64,000 nucleotides of DNA. Source: Lantana camara (taxonomy: Eukaryota; Streptophyta; Magnoliopsida; Lamiales; Verbenaceae). The stretch covers positions 93,098,501 to 93,162,500 of the forward strand of contig CM074858.1 of assembly GCA_037501455.1 (NCBI GenBank), given 5' to 3'. Shown here in pieces: positions 43,745-55,231 of this stretch (position 1 is its first letter; the number at the start of each line of letters is the position of its first letter). The notes under the pieces are model-generated. The model had not been told where the DNA came from, did no database searches, and saw only the letters and a program-made list of their open reading frames with translations. The position numbers and the translations under genes are program-made.

Positions 43745-44640
43745 CTTTTCCTTATATCAATGGTTCCTCCGTTCTCAGGAACGTGATGGAATGTTCACAT
43801 GATCCTTCGAGGGCAGAAGCAAATTTAGACAAGGCGTATGCACGCTCATTCTCCGCTCGTGGGACTTGAAGTAAGTGAAATTCCTTGAACATTCTGATTA
43901 TCTCCTTTGCTCTTCCCAGGTACTGCACCATGTTGGTTTCTCGAGCCTCATAAGTTCCTTCAATCTGACTTGCAATCAGTTGCGAATCAACATAAGCTAG
44001 GATACTGGAAGCTCTGTTTTGAAAAGTAATTTTCAACCCTTGGATGAGAGCCTCGTATTCTGCTTCGTTGTTTGTGACTCGAAAATCCAACCTGATTGCA
44101 AAGTCTATCTCCACTCCGTTGGGATCTCTGAGGGTTATCCCTGCTCTTCCCCCCCTGAGAGGTCAAGGAACCATCTGTGTGCAGGACTCATAGGTCGTCG
44201 TTTTCAGGAGCGGCGGACTCTAAACCAAAGCGTTCAACCAATAAGTCTGCAACCACATGTGCTTGTATAGCCGTTCTGGGCTCGAAACTAATGTCAAACT
44301 GGCTTAATTCAATAGCCCATTTTATTAGTCTTCTAGAGACGATCGGTTTGGACAAAACCTGCCTTAGTGGCTGATCAGTAAGGACAGTGATTGAGTGCGC
44401 TTGAAAATAATGCCTCAACCTCCGTGATGCGTTAATGAGGGCAAAGGCGAACTTTTCAATTTTCAGATATTTTGTTTTAGCGCCTTGTAACGTTTTGCTC
44501 TAATAATAAACGGGCAGATGTTTGCGCTCGCGTACAGCCACCAATACCGCACTCGTGGCCTCAGCGGAAATAGAGAGGTACATGAAAAAGTTTTCACCCT
44601 CCAAGGGCTTTGTTAGGAGCGGTGCGCTCGAGAGGTAAAC
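43745..44640 (-). pseudogene. RNase H and second RNase H of element B
   Basis: RNase H carries KHLPVYY, a stop, SKTLQGA, then LINASRRLRHYF, ITVLTDQPLRQVLSKP and QFDISFEPR. The second RNase H starts at LHTDGS (near 44190), shifts frame at a 7-base G tract (44149-44155 on the complementary strand), then continues to NNEAEYEAL, YVDSQLIASQI and ERAYALSKFASAL. Compared with element A the ERADAL aspartate reads Tyr here. Confidence 0.78.
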
Positions 44641-44642
44641 TT

Positions 44643-45955
44643 TCATATCTTGTAGCGTATTTTCACATTCGTCGGTCCAAGAGAAATTTCGAGCGTTGCG
44701 TAGAATTTTGAAGAATGGTAGATTCTATATGCCGAGCGGGAGATGAATCTATTCAAAGAGATGATCTTCCCCACTAACACTTGTACTTCACGGACGTTAC
44801 GAGGGGAGGGAATATCCAAGATGGCTTTGATCTTTTCCGGATTTGCCTCAATTCCACGCTGGCTCACCATATAGCCCAAGAACTTTCCTCCCCGTACCCC
44901 AAATGTACACTTAGAGGGGTTCAATTTCATACCGTATTGGCGCAAGATGCCAAAAGTGCGCTTAAGATCTTCCAAATGTAAGGCTTGACGCTCGCTTTTA
45001 ATTATCATATCGTGCATGTACACTTCCACAGATCCGTCAATTTCCTTCGGAAACATTCGATTAACAAGGCGCTGGTATGTGGCTCTCGCATTCTTGAGCC
45101 CGAAAGGCATGACCAAGAAGCAATAGACCCCTAGGTACACCACGAACGAGGTTTTGGGATAGTCCTTTGGCACCATGAAAATTTGATAATACCCTTGGAA
45201 GGCATCCATCATGCTCATGAGCTCGCAACCTACGGTCGAATCCACCAATTGATCATTCCGAGGTAAAGGGTAGGGATCCTTGGGGTAAACTTTATTAAGA
45301 TCCGTGAAATCGTTGCACATGCGCCATCTGTTGGCGCTCTTGGATACTAGCACCACATTGCAAAGCCATTCCGGGTACAGTCTGGGCTCGATATATTGGG
45401 CTTCGAGGAGCATGTTCACTTCCTCCTCGATAACCTTCTTTCGAAATCCTTGTACATCCCTCTTCTTCTGCTTGATTGGTTTGAAGACGGGATCCACGTT
45501 GAGCCTATTGACTATGACGCTTGGGTCAATCCCGGTTAGATCTAATACCTTCCAGGCAAAAACGTCAACATTCTCCCTCAAGAAATCAATCATCATGATT
45601 TGTGAGGGTCCCGAGAGATTAGTTTCGATCTGAGTGGTTTTATCCTTGTTCCCAGGTTCCAACTCTATGGTCAGAAACTTTTCCGTGGGCTCGATCCGGG
45701 GCTCAGGGCGAGGGATTTCAAGCGCCCTTTTCTTTCCTGTCAAAACGGTTATCAGCAGCCACATCATCGCCCTCGTGCATATCTTCTTCCGTGGAGGATT
45801 CCCTGACCGCTACGGATGGGTTACCTTCGGGATGACTTTCAGTGCTGGGATCTTTCTTTTTGTGTTTCTTCTTATTCATTTTGGCCCTTTTCCGCACGGG
45901 GCCATCTTCATCCAAGTTAGGAAAGTCCACTGACTTTTTGGTGGATCCAATCTGG
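44643..45955 (-). pseudogene. Reverse transcriptase of element B
   Basis: An open 374-residue frame (45767-44643) covers the whole RT: FAWKVLDLTGIDPS, EWLCNVVLVSKSANRWR, NDFTDLNKVYPKDPYPLP, MMDAFQGYYQIFM, VMPFGLKNA, then NPSKCTFGV and KFLGYMVSQRGIEANPEKI. The catalytic box reads YMHD (about 45009-45020) where YVDD is required, so one of the two metal-binding aspartates is His. A basic linker (KRAKMNKKKHKKKD) precedes it at 45900-45820. The frame is lost near 44710. This copy shows the two segments missing from element A's RT. Confidence 0.85.
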
Positions 45956-47818
45956 TGTTAGGAATAGTGCCCTAGAAAGCCGATTAGTCATAATCCGTTT
46001 TGGGACTTTCCTAGTTTCATAGACAATCTTTGAATAATATACGATTGATTAATATCATAGGCAATCACTTCTTTATATGCTCTTGTTTGGTATGCGTTTA
46101 CTTTAGCTGTGCATGTATGAGAACTCCCCTAATCCTGATGACTTTAGGACTCTACCATTTAGGTGAAATAGTTCATGAAACGAGCCCTATATCACCTAAG
46201 TCATGATTAGTAAAATACTCCAAGCCGATGAGTCCTACAGACAGTGGGAGTGTCAACCTGACTCCTCTAAGGCTTACTTGTGGGATCACGCCCTTAAGAA
46301 GGACCACCTTGTTTCATGGAGGTGCAAAGTGTATAGTTGATACGTGCGTGATACATGAGGGTGCTTACTTCAATAAGTAAGTTCACTGAGGTGCCCCATG
46401 TGAGAAGATTCCTAAATGGGAAAGGAAGTTTCTATTTCAGGAAATGGAAACTTCCAGATTAGGAAATATCTCACGAGTCATTGATGTGATTAATTGATCC
46501 TTAGACTTGAGGTTCCATGTCACTTTATGAGTTAACTCTGTAGTCTTTGGTATAAGCTTTAAAGGGTTTCGCCTTAGACAACTGATTCAAGGCTTATGCT
46601 GGGGCTGCACAAGTGACTCATGAAAGTGAATGAGAATCAAGAAAGGACCTACACTTGCATATGCAAGGTGATATCTTATTGTGTAAGTCATTCATATGCC
46701 ATATGGAGTCCTTGGCCAAGGCAGTAGATCAAGACATCAAGAAAAGGGTTTCTTGGATTGAGATCAAATGGATATGAAATGCATTTAGCTTTAAGACCAG
46801 ATTGTTAGGGTTCTAATTATTCCCTTACCCTAGATCTTGGTTGAGAGATAGTAAGTAGGAGGATTGTATCTCACATGAATCAATGACTTAAAGGTTCTGT
46901 CGAATCTGAACATTCCAATTCAGCTAGGGGTTAAACACCTGTTGCTAGACTATGGTCGGTGAATTAATTAATCAGGGTCACTGCTAATTGAATTGAGAAC
47001 CTAGAGGGTCACACACAGCAACTTGGTTACATGAGTTGAGGTTTTAAAATGATTAAACGAGTTAATCGGGCCAAGAGGGTTCCACACGTGAATATATATA
47101 TTGTATATATATATATATATATATTAAATAATTAAAAGTGTTAATTATTTAATAGACTTTGGTTTAATTTTGAATTAAAAAGAAAGTCTTATTTTGGAGA
47201 AACTAATCTAGTTAATTAAGTATGAATTAATTAATTAGATAAAATAAGTTATTTATTTTAAATAAGTAAAGTATAAAATTATCCAAAAATAGTTTGGATA
47301 TTTTAGCTCTCTTAAAAGTTGATTTGAATTTGAATTCAAAGTCAAAGTTGGAAATTGCTTGGTGATCAAGTAATAAGAGAGAGGGACCAAATCCTTGCCC
47401 CACAAGGACTAGGTTCGGCGTCCCTCTCCCTCTCCTATAAATAGGGGAGCATGAGCGAATTGGCAATTCTTTTGGTTCATGTGTTGAACACCATCCTTTC
47501 TCCAAGATAAACGAAACCCTAGGTTAAGCCTAAATACTAACTAGAGAACTAGCATCCTTACTAGTTAGATTGTGATCAAGTTGGTAGACTATCTCTAGAG
47601 AGCTTCAAGTTAGAAGTTTGAAGATTCGAGCTTTGCCAAGGAGAGGGGATCAAGCCGCGAGAAGAGCGTTCTTGGGTGGCTTGAAACGCTTCAAGAAAGA
47701 ATAAAAGAAAAGTAAGTTTCTTAACTCTACGAATTTGGATACACGATTGCGAGTCCAAGGTCCTTTTGTTGGAAAATTTTTTAAATTTCCGCTGCTTTTT
47801 GATTCGTGTTTTCCAAAA
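45956..47818 (+). mobile_element. Solo Copia LTR in element B (1863 bp)
   Basis: It begins TGTTAGGAATAGTGCCC like the Copia element at 9117 and aligns with its LTR over the full length with scattered changes. It is flanked by the exact duplication TCTGG (45951-45955 and 47819-47823). The right end reads TTCCAAAA instead of TTCCAACA, so the terminal CA is mutated. The G-box cluster is almost lost (one CACGTG near 47085) and replaced by an AT dinucleotide stretch. It separates protease from RT of element B. Confidence 0.92.
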
Positions 47819-47823
47819 TCTGG

Positions 47824-48482
47824 AACGTCTTCTCCGCTTTGGGCTTTTTGAGGGATAACATGTAGCATTCCTAAGCCTCTCGAACGTTGCAAAGGACCTC
47901 GCCAACCCCCTCGGGGGTTGGGAATTTGATCTTCTGATGGTAGGTTGAGATGATCGCCTTGAAATCAATAAGGGCGGGCCGCCCAATTATGATGTTATAA
48001 GAGATCTCGATTTCTACCACTGCATTGGTGACCATGAGTGTTTTTTGCTGTGGGGCGCAACCAAATGAGGTGGCCAAGCGAATTTGTCCGCGAGAGACAA
48101 CCTTAGAGCCTCCAAAGCCAATGAGGGCTATTTTGAGGGGCTCGAGGGGAGTATTGGTAATATTCATTTTTTGAAACGTTGTGTACGGTAAAACATTAAC
48201 AGAGCTTCCACTATCAACCAAAACCCTCTTTACAACATGGTTATGGACATCCAAGCTAACCACCATGGGGCAGTCAGAGGTTTCACCGTCCCTATGTGGC
48301 GTTACAATGTGCGCTAAATCCCTATCGCTGAATCCTACTACCTCATTCTCCTTGGAATGACCGACGCTCGCTTCTTTGATAGCATAGACCTGCTTAGGCA
48401 TTGAGGGACGTTGATCATAACTCCTGATGTATCGACAGAGGGAGGCATTGGAATCTCCTCTTGATGAGCCTTCCGCGATCAT
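47824..48482 (-). pseudogene. Protease domain of element B
   Basis: 203 open residues on the minus strand: GSSRGDSNASLCRYIRSYDQ, VKRVLVDSGSSVNVLPY with the catalytic DSGS, then FGFGGSKVVSRGQIRLATSFG, and NIIIGRPALIDFKAI. A TAG near 47871 interrupts VREA before the conserved WECY. Beyond the Copia LTR the linker to RT resumes at 45955. Confidence 0.85.
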
Positions 48483-48599
48483 GTGGATGATCGTGAAAGG
48501 AGCGTTATCCTGTTCAGATGTCTTCTGCTTGCCTCGGGAAGTACTCTCCGGGGGACCCCACCCTCAGGGACTCCTTGAGCGCGACGGACTTCTCCTTGT

Positions 48600-50459
48600 C
48601 TCCCTTGTCCATTCATTGCAGCGCTCGTCGTAGCGCTCTAAAACCTTCACAAACTCCTTTAAGTGGCCTCCGACAATGAGCCTTTGAATCTCGCTCTCGA
48701 GTTGGCGGCACTCATCAGTGTCGTACCCCTTCTGTTTATGAAAAGCGAATTATTTCCTCGAGCACTTCGATGCCTCTGTTTCCTTCATCTTCTGAGGCCT
48801 CTTGAAGAGTTTCTTATCGAATAGGGAGTAGAATTCGGAGTTGGGCCGAGTGAGGGGGACACGCTCGAGCCTGCAAGGGGGAGGTGGAGACCTCCGGTGA
48901 TCCTTTCGTGAATCATCGTGCCCCCGCTCGTTCTTCAAAGGGCTAGGGTGTCTGGGCGCATTGGTTCCGTACATATCCTTGAGCGCAAAGAATGGCTCGA
49001 CAATTTCCTTCATGGCTATAAGCGATCCAGGCTTTCTCTCGTCGATGGCATCTGCAAACTTCTTACTCACATATTGCTTATGATCAACAGCGTTAAAGAG
49101 TACTAGGATTAAGAAATCCATTAAGGGCCTGTCTACTAGCAATATTTCCTTATTGAAACGAGCGATGAAGTACCTTAGGGACTCGTTTCTCCCCTGGATC
49201 AAGTTCTACAAAGTCGTGGGCGCGGTGACAGGAGCCTTTACGGAGTTGAAGTGATTTAAGAAGGCGTTGGCAAGATCTTCATACCCCCTGATCGAGCGGG
49301 GCGGCAAACGCTTGTACCACTCTTGCACCATTCCGACCAGGGAAGTAACGAACACTTTAGCCCAGTAGTGGCTCGAATGCTCATACAAATGCATTAGATG
49401 AAGAAAATGATCTAAATGCTCAGCTGGATCGGTGGTGCCATCATAGCGGTTGATGGAAGTGGGGACTTTGCCCATTCCCGCTTGGGCCATCAAGACTTCT
49501 TCAAAGAGGGACGAGCCCCTCGCGAGGGGGTGGCAGTCGTAATTCTCGTAGTTCTCCTCATGTTCAATATTCCGGGGGGTGTATTGCTATCGGGCGTGGC
49601 TACGAGCATCTCTGGCATTGGCTCTCTCGTCCCCAGCATGGGGGACTTGAGACCGTGCTCGAGAGAGCTGCCCCACTATATCCTGTAACCTCTGCAACTG
49701 GTCTTGCATAGCTGCGAGGAGGTTGGGATCTTTCCCTTTAGCTTTGCTCCCCCGTTTGGAGATGTGCGAGCCTCATTTTGAGGCTTGAGAATTGGTCTCA
49801 TCATCGATATCAGTCCTTTCCGCAGGCCCTTTGTCTTTGTCCGCTTGTGGGCGCTCCCCTCCTCCCCTCGTGGGGACTTCTTTTCCTCGTGTAGGGGACA
49901 GTGGTGGTTGTGCTTGTAACACAGCTTGGGCCGCAGTCAGGGGATGAACCTGCCATCCTCCCATTGGAGGGGCAACTTGAGCGGCCATTCCTGAAGGGAA
50001 GTAGGTGGCCGTAAAATTTTGCCAAGCGTTCTGGGCGGTCTGAACCTCACACTGTGTGTAGATGGCTTGCAGCTGCTGGGCCGTCATTGGGGGTATCTCC
50101 ACCCCTTCAATTTCTTTGGGGATGACAATGGGTAGCTGCATCAGGCCGACATGGTAAGGCTGGGGCATGGGAATCGTTGGGGAAGACGTCAAGGTGTATC
50201 CTGGTGGTGGCATCATAACAGGGTACCCTCCGGGGTGGACTGGGGCGATAGGTAGGTGATTGGATGGAATGTTCTGGGAAACAGAGTCTCCGGATCCTCC
50301 CACCACCAAGGCTGGCAGCTGCTCAAGGGTGGCACCCGGCGGAGGCAAGATTTGTTCTGCCACGGGTGGGGCTCCTCCAACCGGTGGTGCACCTCCAGTA
50401 ACGGCTGGGAGGGGGAGGTCATTGCCGCCTCCAGCTGTGCTTGATCTCGTAGTAACCAT
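48600..50459 (-). pseudogene. gag of Tat element B
   Basis: The start MVTTRSSTAGGG is at 50459 (the open frame extends upstream, but this ATG matches element A). A Pro/Gly-rich N-terminal part (50459-49773) ends in a stop. The capsid-like domain lies at 49493-49206 (NRYDGTTDPAEHLDHFLHLM) and, after another break, 49202-48750 (LRYFIARFNKEILLV). The zinc knuckle near 48760-48715 has lost its first Cys (F in place of C) next to a TAA, while HKQKGYDTDEC remains. Confidence 0.82.
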
Positions 50460-50530
50460 TGTGAAAGCAGAATGGGGTGTTTGTTGTTCAACTAGCAGAG
50501 GTGAAGAAGAAGAATGAAATGGTAGTTCTC

Positions 50531-50549
50531 CACAGACGGCGCCAAAAAA
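50531..50549 (-). other. Primer binding site of element B
   Basis: On the minus strand TGGCGCCGTCTGTG follows the 5' LTR after a short T run, the same type as element A's. Confidence 0.8.
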
Positions 50550-51162
50550 TGATGGGTCTGAATATAGGAGATCAGATCTCAATCACTTTCAATTTGTTTG
50601 ATGTAGGGAAACAGAATGGTACTCGTCGGAAAAGCTGAGGGTTCAACCAGCTAGGACAAACACCAAGAGCAAACAGTCAAAAAGCCAAGCTGCGGAACTG
50701 GGGCTGATGCCCAGTTTGGCTTTCCGACGCTCAAGTCAGATGATGATCTGAAAAAGATGAAACTAAGAAGTAATTGCAGAGTTCTAGTGGGGAAGGATTG
50801 CTTACAGTGGAAGGGATGAAGTCCCTTATTTATAGTTGAGGGTCAGGGACCCCTTGGTAATTTACACCTTGTGGTCCTGCCCTAATGTTGACCTAACACG
50901 TGGCGCAATGAGGGAAACCTAGGAGGAATCTCCTGCAAAAGCTGGCGAAAAGGTGGTGAGGGCAACAGTGACAGGTGCGCGGGTGCGTACTATGTGTCAA
51001 AGAGCCGTTTTGGGTTGGTAACGAGGGCTGGGCGCAAGCTCGTGATTACCATAAGCCTTGTGGGCTCGCAGATCCAAGGATGGACCTGGGCCAAGGCTAT
51101 ACGATGAGGGGAGCTTTGCTCCTTTGTTCGCTTGTATGAGGAAGCTCATCCGAGGGGAATGA

Positions 51163-53440
51163 TGTTGGAAAACACGAATCAGAAAACAGCGGAATTTAAA
51201 AAATTTTCCAACAAAAGGATCTTGGACTCGCAATCGTGTAACCAAATTCGTAGAGATAGAAAACTTACTTTTCTTTTTTTTTCTTTCTTGAAGCGTTTCA
51301 AGCCACCCAAGAACGCTCTTCTCGCGGCTTGACAACCCGTCCCTCGAAAGTCTCTTTCTACTTCAGAATCCATTGTCGGGATAACAATCCACACCAACCT
51401 AGATTCAAATCATGTTAGGGAAGTTCTTAACAATATAACATAAAGAAAGAAACATGAAGCGAGAAAGGCATGATTGAAACTCCCTTCGAAAACCAGTTTT
51501 GCGAAAGTAGAAATCTGCCAGCCATAAAACCCTCGTGAAAAAACTCATCTTTCAGGATATGGACGAACGGTTTTCGCCATCTTCTTTGGTTCGATTTTTT
51601 CACTCGTTTTCTGTTGGGTTCAGAATCGTTTCATCATCCCTTCTGATCGTTTTGCTTAATCCCCACTTTTGGTAAAGCTCGAATCTTCAAAACTTCTAAC
51701 TTGAAGTCTCTAGAGATAGTCCACCAACTTGGCTACAATCTAACTAGTAAGGATGCTAGTTCTCTAGTTAGTGTTTAGGCTTAACCTAGGGTTTTATTTT
51801 ATCTTGGAGAAAGGAAGGTGTTCAACACATGAACCAAGAATTGTCTATTAGCTCCATAAGGAGCTCGAGCTCCCCTATTTATAGGGAGAGGGTGCCGATC
51901 CAAATCCTTGTTGGGAAAGGATTTGGTTCCTCTCTCTCCTATTACTTGATCATCAAGTATTTTCCAACTTTGACTTTGAATTCTAATTCTAGTCAACTTT
52001 GAAGAGAGCTAAAAATATCCAAACTATTTTTGGATAATTTTATACTTTATTTATTATAAAAATAAATAACTTATTTTATCTAATTAATTAATTCATAATT
52101 AATTAACTAGATTATTTTTCTCCAAAATAAGACTTTCCTTTTAATTCAAAATTAAACCAAAGTCTATTAAATAATTAACACATTTAATTATTTAATATAT
52201 ATCATATATATACATATACACGTGTGAGGCACGTGTCCCAAGGACACGTGCTCCTCACGTGACCCACAAGTGTGATTTCACACGTGTGGAACCCTCTAGG
52301 CCCGATTAACTCGTTTAATCATTTTCAAGCCTCAACTCATGTAACCAAGTTGTTGTGTGTGACCCTCTAGGTTCTCAATTCAATTAGCAGTGACCCTAAT
52401 TAATTAATTCACTAATTAATTAATCAGTCCACAGATTAAACGACCATAGTCTAGCAACAGGTGTTTAACCCCTAGCTGAATTGGAATGTTCGGATTCGAC
52501 AGAACCTTTAAGTCATTGATTCATGTGAGATACAATCCTCCTACTTACTATCTCTCAACCAAGATCTAGGGCAAGGGAATAATCAGAACCCTAATAATCC
52601 GGTCTTAAAGCTAAGTGCATTTCATATCCATTTGATCTCAATCCAAGAAACCCTTTTCTTGATGTCTTGATCTACTGCCTTGGCCAAGGACTCCATATGG
52701 CATATGAATGACTTACACAATAAGAGATCACCTTGAAAATGCAAGTGTAGGTCCTATCTTGATTCTCATTCACTTTCATGAGTCACTTGTGCAGCCCCAG
52801 CATAAGCCTTGAATCAGTTGTCTAAGGCGACACCCTTTAAAGCTTATACCTAAGACTACAGAGTTAACTCATAAAGTGACAAGGAACCTCAAGTCTAAGG
52901 ATCAATTAATCACATCAATGACTCGTGAGATATTTCCTAATCTGGAAGTTTCCATTTCCTGAAATAGAAACTTCCTTTCCCATTTAGGAATGTTCTCACA
53001 CGGGGCACCTCAGTGAACTTACTTATTAAAGTAAGCACCCTCATGTATCACGCACGTATCAACTATACACTTTGCACCTCCATGAAACAAGGTGGTCCTT
53101 CTTAAGGGCGTGATCCCACAAGCAAGCCTTAGAGGAGTCAGGTTGACACTCCCACTGTCTGTAGGACTCATCGGCTTGGAGTATTTTACTAATCATGACT
53201 TATGTGATATAGGGCTCGTTTCATGAACCATTTCACCTAAATGGTAGAGTCCTAAAGTCATCAGGATTAGGGGAGTTCTCATACATGCACACATAATGGA
53301 AACACTCAAAACACGTATTAGCATATAAAGAAGTGTTTGCCTATGATTAATCGTATATTATTCAAAGATTGTCTGTGATACAAGAAAAGTCCCAAAGCAG
53401 ATTACGTCGAATCGGCTTTCTAGGGCACTATTCCTAACAA
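51163..53440 (-). mobile_element. Solo Copia LTR in element B's 5' LTR (2278 bp)
   Basis: In minus orientation it runs from TGTTAGGAATAGTGCCC (53440) to TTTTCCAACA (51163). The exact duplication AATGA flanks it (51158-51162 and 53441-53445). It is a close relative of the Copia element at 9117 but about 340 bp longer, mainly because of an extra segment at about 51333-51658. It keeps five CACGTG boxes (52219, 52230, 52245, 52256 and 52281 starts) and the TATA/palindrome region (near 51850-51885). Confidence 0.92.
51333..51658. other. Extra segment of about 325 bp inside a solo Copia LTR
   Basis: It lies between CGGCTTGA and CCCC..GGTAAAGCTCGAATC, which are nearly adjacent in the other Copia LTRs of the window. 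Its sequence is unlike the rest of the LTR and shows no inverted terminal repeats. GCTTGA and GCTTAA at the two edges may be a short direct repeat. Origin unknown; a captured host fragment is one possibility. Confidence 0.6.
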
Positions 53441-53714
53441 ATGAGCGCTCGAGAAACAATTCCTTGGGGAATTGGGACATACTTGGAAGTAGGGAGGACG
53501 CTCGTCGGAGAGCGGTTATGAGGGCCACGTGTCTCGCGAGGGGGAGGCCATATGTCCATACATGGACCAGACGCGATCTTTGTTCTTACCTTCTGGCAAG
53601 CGAGGGCAGGTGTCGCTCGAGGGTGGCTTTCTTGGGGATCAAGAGGCCACGTGTCTAATGTTGGTGGTGCCACGTGTCCAAACATGGACCCTGCGTGATT
53701 TGGTCCCATGAAAG

Positions 53715-55181
53715 TGTAAGCATAAATATTCGATACGATAAAATAATATTTTTAAAATTATTCGGGCATCAAAGTGATAACAGGCATATTTACTTGGTTA
53801 TTGTATTCTTGGGGCTGCACTTTTGAGCTTAATTTGTCTTTATATTGGTGCTTTTAATAGTTTTTGTGTTTTAAGAAGTGCAGGGGTCCAGTAGCAATTT
53901 TTGGGCTGTTTTGGAGGAATTTAGCATCTTTTTGGGTTGGAACTTTCTTTGTCACGTGTGGAGCTTGTTCTTGGAAGATAATTTTATGGACTTTTGTTTT
54001 GAGTGGGGGCGTGGCTGATTGGGCTTTATAGCTGGGCCTTGTGTGCATGATGGAGCTGAATTAATTGGTGAGGTCTAGCAGGAGCCTTGGGCAGCAAGTT
54101 GGTCAAGAAGAATCCAAGTCCTTTTAGGGCAAGGATTTAGGGCGTCAGCTTTAGCTATATAAAAATCCTTCTTCCGGACCAGTTTGAGGGACTTTGGCGA
54201 GACAAGGATTAGGGAGCAGCTGGGCAGGGACTTTGGGCAGCGAGAGTTGAAGATTTGGCCGAGAGCAACAATCCTTCCTCATCCATCTTAGTAGCTTATG
54301 TTTTCCTTTTATTTTACGTTTCCAATCATGTTTATGCAGAACTAATTCCGTAGTACTTAGCTAGGAGCTTTCAATTCATGTTTGATACATCGTGAGACCT
54401 AATCAGTTTTATAATTCAGTTTAATTTAAGTATTTCTTAATTCCCCGTTTGCCGTGTTTATTGCCAATTAATTGCTTAGTCAATTAGGGCCCGATTTTCT
54501 AAGTGGTTAGTTGCATATTGCTAATCTTGATTGTATGAAGTATACGTTGTGTTTGATAGATAATTAAGTAGCACGTTAGTGATAGGAAGTCGTAGAGTCG
54601 AATCTAATTCACTAAGGGAATTAATAATCAAACTTGAATCTTGCGCGTGTCGCGACTTGGTTAGTTTGGGCTAGTGTTTTCTTGAATCTTAACGCTGTTG
54701 ACTTATTGAATCCTGTCGAGTGTCTCTAGGGGTTGTAAGTTAATTAGGGAGTAACTGTCGAGGGTCTCTAGGTTATTCTACACATAAGAGAAAACGAGGT
54801 GGAGTCGAGAGTCTCTGGCCACCATAGCTAGTCTATTTGAAGAACTGAATTTATCCTTGCGTCTGTGATCGATGTTAAAAACTGAATTGTGACTCTTAGC
54901 TAGGTATTGTTTCTCCAATTGTTTTAAACAAGTACCAATTATCCTCCCTCGAGTGCTTTATTATTTTTACCTGTTTTATTTATTTGTTTTTATTTAGTTT
55001 AGTAACTTCAACAACCCCCCCCCCCCAAAAAAAAACTTTTCTCGTTAATTTAGTGAACTGTTTTGTGATTAGAGTAGAATTATTTTCATCCAATCCCTGA
55101 GGAATCGACCCGTTCACACTTTACTACAAGCTTTAGCTGTGAATAGGATACTATTTATTTTGACAATTTCGACACTTGTCA
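53715..55181 (+). repeat. 5' LTR of the Athila-type element
   Basis: The probable span runs from TGTAAGCATAAATATTC to CTTGTCA. The right edge is fixed by the primer site six bases later. The left edge is inferred because it abuts Tat element B. TATATAAAAA at 54156-54165 is a good TATA box. A run of 12 C followed by 9 A sits at 55015-55035. Confidence 0.7.
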
Positions 55182-55186
55182 AATTT

Positions 55187-55204
55187 TGGCGCTGTTGCGG
55201 GGAT
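55187..55204 (+). other. Primer binding site of the Athila-type element
   Basis: TGGCGCTGTTGCGGGGAT resembles the TGGCGCCGTTGCCGGGG form of Athila elements, which is complementary to aspartate tRNA, with two bases changed. Confidence 0.75.
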
Positions 55205-55231
55205 TGTTCTAATCGAATTTAATTCTCTTTT

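Larger units (their letters stand above)
36826..53711 (-). mobile_element. Gypsy/Tat-type LTR retrotransposon B, nested and decayed
   Basis: It lies in minus orientation. LTRs are at 36826-37706 (3' LTR) and 50550-53711 (5' LTR, itself interrupted), both TGATGGGTCTG... A polypurine tract abuts the left LTR and a primer site the right one, fixing the orientation. The flanks are ACGTG (36821-36825) and AAGTG (53712-53716), a 5-bp duplication with one mismatch, and the right LTR end reads CATGA instead of CATCA. Inside are gag, protease, RT, RNase H, second RNase H, integrase, repeat spacer and antisense gene, in the same order as element A but from a different LTR subfamily. Two solo Copia LTRs are inserted: one between protease and RT, one in the 5' LTR. 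Many stops and frameshifts. Confidence 0.92.
50550..53711 (-). repeat. 5' LTR of element B, interrupted by a solo Copia LTR
   Basis: Two pieces, 50550-51162 and 53446-53711, together about 879 bp and matching the left LTR at 36826-37706. TATAAATAAG lies at 50834-50825 on the minus strand. The insertion 51163-53440 and one copy of its 5-bp duplication lie between them. Confidence 0.9.
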
